Shown here: one piece after another, positions 1 through 4,835 of the stretch
Layout of the letters: each line of letters starts with the position of its first letter
Numbering within the stretch: the stretch's first letter is position 1
Assembly (NCBI GenBank): GCA_024643445.1
Contig: JAHEMX010000254.1
Location: 1 to 5,922 of the forward strand
Direction of reading: 5' to 3'
Length of the DNA stretch: 5,922 nucleotides
Origin: Desulfobulbaceae bacterium
GTDB lineage: Bacteria > Desulfobacterota > Desulfobulbia > Desulfobulbales > Desulfocapsaceae
Translations under genes and position numbers: made by a program
Notes under the pieces: model-generated
Databases searched by the model: none
Told to the model about the DNA's origin: nothing
What the model saw: only the letters and a program-made list of their open reading frames with translations

Positions 1-13
1 CGAGGGGGACCCG

Positions 14-121
14 ATGGTGCTCTTCTCCTCGACAATCGGCAATGTTCTCTGGATCTTTTTAATTCTTTCCCTGACGCTGCCCCCCATCCTGAAACGATTC
101 AGGAAGGCCAAATCTCTGTAG
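14..121 (+). CDS. Short hydrophobic ORF: small membrane peptide or tail of an upstream gene
   Basis: Reading from the ATG at 14 gives 35 residues ending at a TAG (119-121). The frame is also open back to the window edge, so this may instead be the C-terminal end of a longer protein starting upstream. It has one strongly hydrophobic stretch around residues 8-24 (core IGNVLWIFLILSLTLPP) followed by a basic tail (KRFRKAKSL), the pattern of a single membrane helix with a cytoplasmic positive end. A GAGGGGG run at 2-8 would serve as a ribosome binding site for the ATG at 14. The anchor loosely resembles the N-terminal membrane segment of ClpP-fold serine dehydrogenase-type proteinases, so a truncated remnant is possible. 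That comparison is from memory and weak. The product is not recognised. Confidence 0.35.
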   Translation: MVLFSSTIGNVLWIFLILSLTLPPILKRFRKAKSL

Positions 122-185
122 CGGCAGGTTTTTCAACGGAACAGGCGAGTCGGAGAGAAAGGATGAAAACAAGGAGCGCCACCAG

Positions 186-1475
186 ATGAGCAGCAGCGAC
201 AGGCACGGGCCGCTATCGCATAATGTTCGAAGAATCTCACATATGAACATCCCCGGTGGCGGACAGATCGAGGTTAAGGGCAACTATGCCTACATCGGCC
301 ATATCGCTCCGCCGCACGGCACCTCTATCATCGATGTCTCCGATCCGGGATCTCCCCGGCTGGTTTCAAAAATCGATCTGCCGGGCATGGATTCCCATTC
401 CCACAAGGTCCGGGTTGTTGGTGATGATCTGATGATCGTCAATAGTGAACGTCACCGGCGGCATTTCTTCAGGAAAGGCAAGCGTATCCCAGAGATCAGC
501 TCGAACCTGGGAAAAACGCTTGGGCGACCCGCCTCGGAACAGGAGATTGCCCGGGAGCTGGATGTTGCTCCGGAGGACCTGCTGCTTCTGGCCGAGGCCG
601 ATAAACGCGGTTACCGTGACGGCGGGTTCAGGATCTACGACATTGCTGACCGCACCCGCCCGCGTGAAATTGTTTTCCAGAAGACAGCGGGGTACGGGGT
701 GCACCGCTTCGACGTGGATGAGCATTACGCCTACATTTCCACCGAGATGGATGGTTTTAACGGCCCTATCCTGGTCATCTATGACATCAGCAACCCGCTG
801 CAGCCGGCGGAAGTGTCGCGCTGGTGGCTACCGAGCCAGAAAATAGCCGAAGGCGAAAAACCGCTCTGGATCAATCACCGGGTGCGGCTCCACCATGCCA
901 TGCGGTTTCAGAATCAATTATGGGCGGCCTGCTGCGGCGCAGGTTTCCGGGTTGTCGATGTCTCAGATATCAGCTCGCCTGAAACGATCGGGGCCTACGA
1001 TTACCATCCGCCGGTTCCCGACACCACCCACACCGCCCTGCGCGTGCCCTTCAGGATCAACGGTCTCGATATTGCCATTGTTATCGACGAACAGCATGAA
1101 CACCACAAGGGGCAGCCGCACGCCTTCATGTGGGTATTCGATGTCAGCGACATCGGAAACATGAAACCACTGTCCACGTATCATGTCAGTGAGGCTGACT
1201 CACCCTGGAGCAGGGTACCCGGCGGGGTATTCGGTGCCCACCAGTTCCAGGAGCACATGGATTCGACGCTCGTTTACGCCGCCTGGTTCAGCGGCGGTCT
1301 GCGGATTGTCGATATTGCCAATCCCCTGCTGCCGGAAGAAAAAGGATTTTTTATCCCGGAACCGGCCCAAGGGGCCGTTGCCCCGCTGAGCAACGATGTC
1401 GATGTCGACTCACGGGGTTTGATTTACCTGCTGGATCGGATCAACGGGCTCGATATCCTTGAACTTGGCAGCTGA
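186..1475 (+). CDS. LVIVD-repeat beta-propeller protein with helical insert
   Basis: A 429-residue protein built from LVIVD-type repeats, which form beta-propeller blades. Repeats are visible as TSIIDVSDPGSP (46-57), GGFRIYDIADRTRP (146-159), ILVIYDISNPLQP (195-207), GFRVVDVSDISSPE (253-266), MWVFDVSDI (315-323) and GGLRIVDIANPLLPEE (370-385). No signal peptide or membrane helix is visible, so it is probably cytoplasmic. Between blades, residues about 88-143 form a charged, helical insert with a stretch (112-138, LGRPASEQEIARELD...) that looks like sigma-70 region 3. Histidines cluster at 71/73, 236/237, 304-307, 312, 352 and 357, which could bind a metal or ligand. The ATG at 186 is preferred because AAGGAG lies at 171-176, nine bases upstream; ATG 243 is an internal alternative. 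The molecular function is unknown: the family is usually annotated only by the repeat. The family call is firm, the role is not. Confidence 0.9.
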   Translation: MSSSDRHGPLSHNVRRISHMNIPGGGQIEVKGNYAYIGHIAPPHGTSIIDVSDPGSPRLVSKIDLPGMDSHSHKVRVVGDDLMIVNSERHRRHFFRKGKRIPEISSNLGKTLGRPASEQEIARELDVAPEDLLLLAEADKRGYRDGGFRIYDIADRTRPREIVFQKTAGYGVHRFDVDEHYAYISTEMDGFNGPILVIYDISNPLQPAEVSRWWLPSQKIAEGEKPLWINHRVRLHHAMRFQNQLWAACCGAGFRVVDVSDISSPETIGAYDYHPPVPDTTHTALRVPFRINGLDIAIVIDEQHEHHKGQPHAFMWVFDVSDIGNMKPLSTYHVSEADSPWSRVPGGVFGAHQFQEHMDSTLVYAAWFSGGLRIVDIANPLLPEEKGFFIPEPAQGAVAPLSNDVDVDSRGLIYLLDRINGLDILELGS

Positions 1476-1560
1476 CAAGATGGGGCCGCAGAACGCATGC
1501 TGGCTCCGAGGTTCAAAACCATCGGCAAGTGTTTGCGCACGCTACCGATACTTATTGATT

Positions 1561-1697
1561 CTTAGGCAAAATAAGGGTTTTCGCTCAAAATCAAGGCATG
1601 CGAAAAATTTTACCATAGGCATATATTTACTATTCCGAGGATAAAATTTTGAACATAACGCGGAGTTTGGGCTAAAAGACCATTTTGCAAGAGGCTT
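1561..1697. repeat. AT-rich imperfect palindrome, candidate repetitive/MITE-like element
   Basis: The gap between the propeller gene and the decarboxylase-like gene holds a long imperfect inverted repeat. The left arm (about 1561-1614) and the right arm (about 1639-1697) pair with a few mismatches and small gaps. Paired blocks include GCAAAAT (1566-1572) with ATTTTGC (1682-1688), the TTTTCGCTCAAAATC region (1578-1592) with GAGTTTGGGCTAAAA (1663-1677), and AAATTTTA (1606-1612 plus flank) with TAAAATTTT (1642-1650). The loop (about 1615-1638) contains a further ATAG/CTAT pair. The segment is much richer in A and T than the flanking genes. It contains no credible protein. Its size and form fit a repetitive extragenic palindrome or a miniature inverted-repeat element. 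As RNA it would fold into a large hairpin just ahead of the next gene. It may also supply AT-rich promoter sequence for that gene, but no confident -35/-10 pair could be assigned. Confidence 0.6.
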
Positions 1698-1713
1698 TTA
1701 TTGACAGGATGAA

Positions 1714-2679
1714 ATGATGGAACCACTCTCTCTCACCGGCGCCTTTGGCGATTACGATCGTATACGGGCTCTTGATAACTCCTCGATCCACCCCGCAGGT
1801 ATTGACCTGCGTATCCTGCGACTGCCGCCATCCGACATTTTTTTCCGCATGTGCCAGTACCAGGAATTTGATGTTTCAGAAATGTCCATGGGGGCATACT
1901 GCTACCTCTGCGGCAAAAAAGACAATCCTTTCGTGGCGATGCCGGCTTTTCCGAGCAGGGCCTTTCGGCACTCCATGGTCTATTACCATGCCGGCTCCGG
2001 CATCAGCAGGCCGGAAGACCTGAATGGCAAGCGTATCGCCATTCGCGAATGGGGTATGACGGCCGTCGTATGGATCGTCGGCATCCTGGCGGACAGGTAC
2101 GGTTTTGATCTCAGCTCCGTCGACTGGGTTGCCGTGAAGAAACCCCGGGTTCCGATCGAGATGCCGGCCGGTACCAGGATACGCTACATGAGCGGCGGCC
2201 AGAATCTCTCCGACATGCTTGCCGCCGGCGATGTCGATGCCGCACTCATTCACCAGGCCCCGGACTGCTTTGCGGATGGAACGGGGCAGGTTCGGCGCAT
2301 GTTTCCCGACTACAAGGCGGCGGAAATCGACTATTACCGGGAAACAGGGATCCATCCGATCATGCATTGCGTTGTCCTGCGCAAAGACATTTACCGGAAG
2401 AACCCGTGGGCTTTGCGCAGCATGTATGATGCGCTGTTAAAAGCCAGGCAGCAGACAATCAAAGCGCTTTCCGACAGCAAGGCCCTGGCGGCAATGCTGC
2501 CGCTGCTGCCGTCATACGTCGAGGAAACACGGCAGATATTCGGAGATGATTTCTGGCCCTATGGCCTGGAACCAAACCGCAGGACGCTGGAAACACTGGT
2601 TCGCTATGCCTTCGAACAGGGGCTGACAGCAAAGGAGCTCTCGGTCGGTGATCTGTTCGCTGAATCGGTGGGCGGGTAA
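1714..2679 (+). CDS. 4,5-dihydroxyphthalate decarboxylase-like protein (NMT1/THI5 substrate-binding fold)
   Basis: A 321-residue protein matching the family annotated as 4,5-dihydroxyphthalate decarboxylase (Pht5-like), which shares the periplasmic-binding-protein fold with NMT1/THI5 proteins. Signature segments are GDYDRIRAL (12-20), EFDVSEMSMGAY (51-62), FVAMPAFPSRAFRHS (73-87), PEDLNGKRIAI (100-110), GIHPIMH (212-218) and DDFWPYGLEPNRR (278-290). There is no signal peptide or lipobox, so it is not an ordinary secreted binding protein and should be cytoplasmic. Length is normal for the family. Two ATGs are adjacent: AGGA at 1706-1709 is four bases from ATG 1714 but seven from ATG 1717, so the true start may be one codon later. 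It directly follows the palindrome and lies 91 bases ahead of the FAH-family gene, probably co-transcribed. Many homologues sit far from any phthalate pathway, so the true substrate is unknown. A CYLC pair (63-66) is a feature to compare with homologues. Confidence 0.85.
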   Translation: MMEPLSLTGAFGDYDRIRALDNSSIHPAGIDLRILRLPPSDIFFRMCQYQEFDVSEMSMGAYCYLCGKKDNPFVAMPAFPSRAFRHSMVYYHAGSGISRPEDLNGKRIAIREWGMTAVVWIVGILADRYGFDLSSVDWVAVKKPRVPIEMPAGTRIRYMSGGQNLSDMLAAGDVDAALIHQAPDCFADGTGQVRRMFPDYKAAEIDYYRETGIHPIMHCVVLRKDIYRKNPWALRSMYDALLKARQQTIKALSDSKALAAMLPLLPSYVEETRQIFGDDFWPYGLEPNRRTLETLVRYAFEQGLTAKELSVGDLFAESVGG

Positions 2680-2770
2680 TTGCCGGCTGAGGCTGGATGA
2701 ACAATAATCTCGTCAAATTCCCGTGAAAAGGAAGACGGGTGGACTTTAAATGAAGATAAGGAGATGACAG

Positions 2771-3715
2771 ATGAAATTGGTAATGTATCAAAAAGAAGGA
2801 GACCCGCGGCTCGGATGTCTTGCCGGTGATCAGGTCATTGATTTAAATCTTGCCTACGAGGCAATGCTGACGGCAACCCGGGTTCTGCGTGCGCGGGCAC
2901 GGGCCGAGCTGATGATCCCGTCCGAGACAATCGCCTTTCTTGAAGGCGGTGATGAGTCGCTCCAGGCGGCACGGGAAACGGTGCACTGGATCGGCGCCGG
3001 AAAGAAAAAGGAGCTATCCGTCAGAAACATCCCGGTCGTCCTGCCGAGAGAGCAGGTGAAACTGCTGGCCCCGGTCCTCAAGCCGTCCAAGATCATCTGC
3101 GTTGCCCACAACTATCATGATTTTCTGAAAGAACTCGGCATGAAACCCCATGCGGAGCCGCGCATTTTTGCCAAGTTCGCCAATGCCGTGGCTTCCTATG
3201 AAGATCCCATCCCCCGCCCGGCAATGACCCGGGAGCTGGGGTATGAGGCCGAGCTGGCCTTTGTTATCGGCAAACCATGCAAGCATGTTCCCGAAGCCGA
3301 GGCCTACGACTACATTGCCGGCTATATGGGGATCAACGATGTGAGTGCGAGCGATCTCACCAAGCGTGACGGTCAGAACCTGCGGGGCAAGAGCTTCGAC
3401 GCCTTTGCCCCGATGGGTCCGTATCTGCTGACCACGGATGAGCTGCCCGACCCCCACAACCTTGACGTTGAACTGCGCGTCAACGGCCGGGTACTGCAGA
3501 AATCCAACACGAACCAGCTCGTCTATAACGTGCCGCAGCTTGTCGCCTTCTGCTCCCAGGTGTTCTCCCTGGAACCGGGCGATATCGTCGCGACAGGGAC
3601 GCCCGGCGGTCTTGCCAAGGACCGCAAGCCGACGACATTCATGAATCCCGGCGACATCATGGAAACGGAAATTGAAAAGCTCGGTGTCCTGAGAAACCAG
3701 ATTACGGCTGAGTAG
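2771..3715 (+). CDS. Fumarylacetoacetate hydrolase (FAH) family protein
   Basis: A 314-residue protein with an N-terminal extension (about 1-105) and a C-terminal FAH catalytic domain (about 105-312). Family members cleave or decarboxylate 2-oxo acids (acylpyruvates, oxaloacetate, fumarylacetoacetate, hydroxymuconate derivatives) using a bound Mg or Mn ion. The metal-ligand pattern is present: E159 and E161 in GYEAELAFVIGK, and D190 in GINDVSASD. Further signatures are K207 in GKSFDAFAPMGP and the GDIVATGTPGG turn (270-280). The lid motif, commonly written NYxxHxxE, here reads NYHDFLKE (114-121). Phe118 sits where the catalytic histidine is expected, with His116 two residues earlier, while Glu121 is kept. 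AAGGAG at 2758-2763, seven bases from the ATG, supports this start. The next gene, a dehydrogenase, begins 72 bases on. The family is certain; the substrate is not, and 2-oxo acid chemistry next to two isocitrate dehydrogenases is only suggestive. Confidence 0.93.
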   Translation: MKLVMYQKEGDPRLGCLAGDQVIDLNLAYEAMLTATRVLRARARAELMIPSETIAFLEGGDESLQAARETVHWIGAGKKKELSVRNIPVVLPREQVKLLAPVLKPSKIICVAHNYHDFLKELGMKPHAEPRIFAKFANAVASYEDPIPRPAMTRELGYEAELAFVIGKPCKHVPEAEAYDYIAGYMGINDVSASDLTKRDGQNLRGKSFDAFAPMGPYLLTTDELPDPHNLDVELRVNGRVLQKSNTNQLVYNVPQLVAFCSQVFSLEPGDIVATGTPGGLAKDRKPTTFMNPGDIMETEIEKLGVLRNQITAE

Positions 3716-3738
3716 ATGTCAGGGGGATCGAGCAGACG

Positions 3739-3761
3739 TCCCGCCCCGCCCCGGCGCGGGA
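3739..3761 (+). other. Short GC-rich stem-loop between FAH and dehydrogenase genes
   Basis: TCCCGC (3739-3744) can pair with GCGGGA (3756-3761) around an 11-base C-rich loop. No run of T follows, so it does not look like an intrinsic terminator. It might act as an mRNA stabiliser or processing site between the two genes, or be chance in GC-rich DNA. Confidence 0.25.
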
Positions 3762-3787
3762 GGAACTTCAACAGGATGAGATAGAAC

Positions 3788-4786
3788 ATGTACCGTATAA
3801 CCGTAATACCGGGCGACGGCATTGGCCCGGAAATAGTAAAAGCAGCAGTGCAGGTGGTGGAGGCGACCGGTGTTCCGGTTGCCTGGGAGGAGGTGGCTGC
3901 CGGTCAATGCGCGATTCCCCAGTTCGGCCAACCGGTTCCACCACAGGCTCTTGACTCGATCAGGAAGAACAAGGTGGCCCTGAAAGGACCCATGACCAAC
4001 ATTGTCGGAGCGGGTTTCCCCAGTCCGAATATCACCCTGCGCGTTGAACTGGATCTTTATGCCAACCTGCGCCTGGCCCGAACCATTGACGGGGCGCAGA
4101 GTCCATTTGCAGATGTCGACCTGGTCGTGGTCAGAGAAAATACCGAGGATGTTTATGTCGGCCGGGAACAGATGGTAGGCGACGACGCGGCCATCGCCAT
4201 TAAATTTATCACGAAAAAGGGCTGCCGGCGGGTGCTCAGGTTTGCCTTTGACTATGCTGTCAGGGAAAAACGCCGCAAAGTTACCGTTGTGTTAAAGGCA
4301 AATATCCTGAAATTGACGGATGGTATGTTTCTGCGGGAGGCACGGGAAATTGCAAAGGAATATCCGCAGATTGCCTTTGAAGAGACGAATGTGGACGCCC
4401 AGTGCATGGACCTGGTCAGAAAGCCCCGGAACTACGATGTTCTGGTTATGCCCAATCTCTACGGAGATATTGTCGCGGATCTGGCCGGCGGACTGGTCGG
4501 CAGCGTCGGCCTCTGCCCGGGCGGTAATTTTGGCAACGGGATCTCCGTTTTTGAACCGGCACACGGAAGCGCCCCGAAGTATCAGGGCCTCAACAAGGTC
4601 AACCCGACCGCGATGATTCTTTCAGCCGCCTTCATGCTGAACCATCTCGGGGAAAAAGCAGCGGGCGAAAAAATCTCCCGGGCAGTGGAAACGGTCATCT
4701 CTGAAGCAAAGGCGGTGACCTACGATCTTGGTGGTACTGCCTCGACCACACAGATGACTGAAGCGATCATACAGGCAATGGGATGA
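3788..4786 (+). CDS. Isocitrate/isopropylmalate-family dehydrogenase, probable isocitrate dehydrogenase
   Basis: A 332-residue beta-decarboxylating dehydrogenase that oxidises and decarboxylates a 2-hydroxy acid with NAD(P)+ and a divalent metal. It has the N-terminal GDGIGPEI (9-16), LKGPM (65-69), RENTEDVYVG (116-125), the catalytic lysine region LKANILKLTDG (169-179, K170), D203, NLYGDIVADLAGG (223-235, metal ligands D227 and D231) and FEPAHGSAP (255-263). The substrate loop SPNITLR (79-85), with S79, N81 and R85, plus R95 and R116, is the isocitrate type rather than the leucine-rich isopropylmalate type. The short length is that of NAD-dependent IDH/LeuB proteins. However, the adenosine site reads KYQGLNKVNP (264-273), with K264, Y265 and V271 as in NADP-dependent E. 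coli IDH, and Y312 also matches. The E. coli Arg395 position is Gly316. Cofactor choice is therefore ambiguous. The ATG is preceded by AGGATGAG (3773-3780). A second, unrelated-subfamily IDH follows 49 bases later. Homoisocitrate or another malate derivative remains possible. Confidence 0.9.
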   Translation: MYRITVIPGDGIGPEIVKAAVQVVEATGVPVAWEEVAAGQCAIPQFGQPVPPQALDSIRKNKVALKGPMTNIVGAGFPSPNITLRVELDLYANLRLARTIDGAQSPFADVDLVVVRENTEDVYVGREQMVGDDAAIAIKFITKKGCRRVLRFAFDYAVREKRRKVTVVLKANILKLTDGMFLREAREIAKEYPQIAFEETNVDAQCMDLVRKPRNYDVLVMPNLYGDIVADLAGGLVGSVGLCPGGNFGNGISVFEPAHGSAPKYQGLNKVNPTAMILSAAFMLNHLGEKAAGEKISRAVETVISEAKAVTYDLGGTASTTQMTEAIIQAMG

Positions 4787-4823
4787 GCTGGTGCAGGATG
4801 TTTTTGCAGAACGATCAGCAGGC

Positions 4824-4830
4824 AAGGAGG
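4824..4830 (+). promoter_or_regulatory. Strong ribosome binding site that fixes a TTG start
   Basis: AAGGAGG is a full-strength Shine-Dalgarno sequence lying five bases before the TTG at 4836. It selects that TTG over the in-frame GTG at 4791, which would add 15 residues, has no comparable site, and does not fit the N-terminus typical of the family. Confidence 0.8.
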
Positions 4831-4835
4831 GCAGG

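Noticed and set aside
1..189. Alternative + strand frame open from base 1 to a TGA at 187-189, giving an ATGA overlap with the propeller start
   Set aside because: Its translation is low-complexity and not protein-like, with no start and no recognisable motif, whereas the neighbouring frame gives a clear membrane helix. It cannot be fully excluded as the tail of an upstream gene.
59..283. Minus-strand ORF of 74 residues
   Set aside because: It straddles the short hydrophobic frame and the start of the propeller gene, is Pro/Ser/Leu-rich with no domain, and is best explained as an antisense shadow.
1521..1549. ATCGG...CCGAT stem after the propeller gene as a terminator
   Set aside because: The stem is only five base pairs with a long, weakly paired interior and no T tract, so it is not a convincing intrinsic terminator.
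1459..1644. Plus-strand ORF of 61 residues across the end of the propeller gene and the palindrome
   Set aside because: Its start lies inside the propeller gene, it has no ribosome binding site, and its C-terminal part is translated palindrome sequence.
1701..1706. Perfect TTGACA -35 box
   Set aside because: It lies only eight bases before the start codon, so any promoter there would start transcription inside the gene. No matching -10 box is convincing.
2697..2726. Nine-codon mini-ORF (ATG at 2697) as a leader peptide for the FAH gene
   Set aside because: It has no clear ribosome binding site, no regulatory codon run and no alternative hairpins, so there is nothing to support attenuation.
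2720..2739. CCCGT/ACGGG hairpin between the decarboxylase-like and FAH genes
   Set aside because: A five-base stem with a ten-base loop and no following T run. It probably arises by chance and would not stop transcription.
3788..4786. 3-isopropylmalate dehydrogenase (leuB) assignment
   Set aside because: The substrate loop has Ser79 and Asn81 before Arg85 instead of the leucine-rich isopropylmalate pattern, and no leucine biosynthesis gene is nearby.
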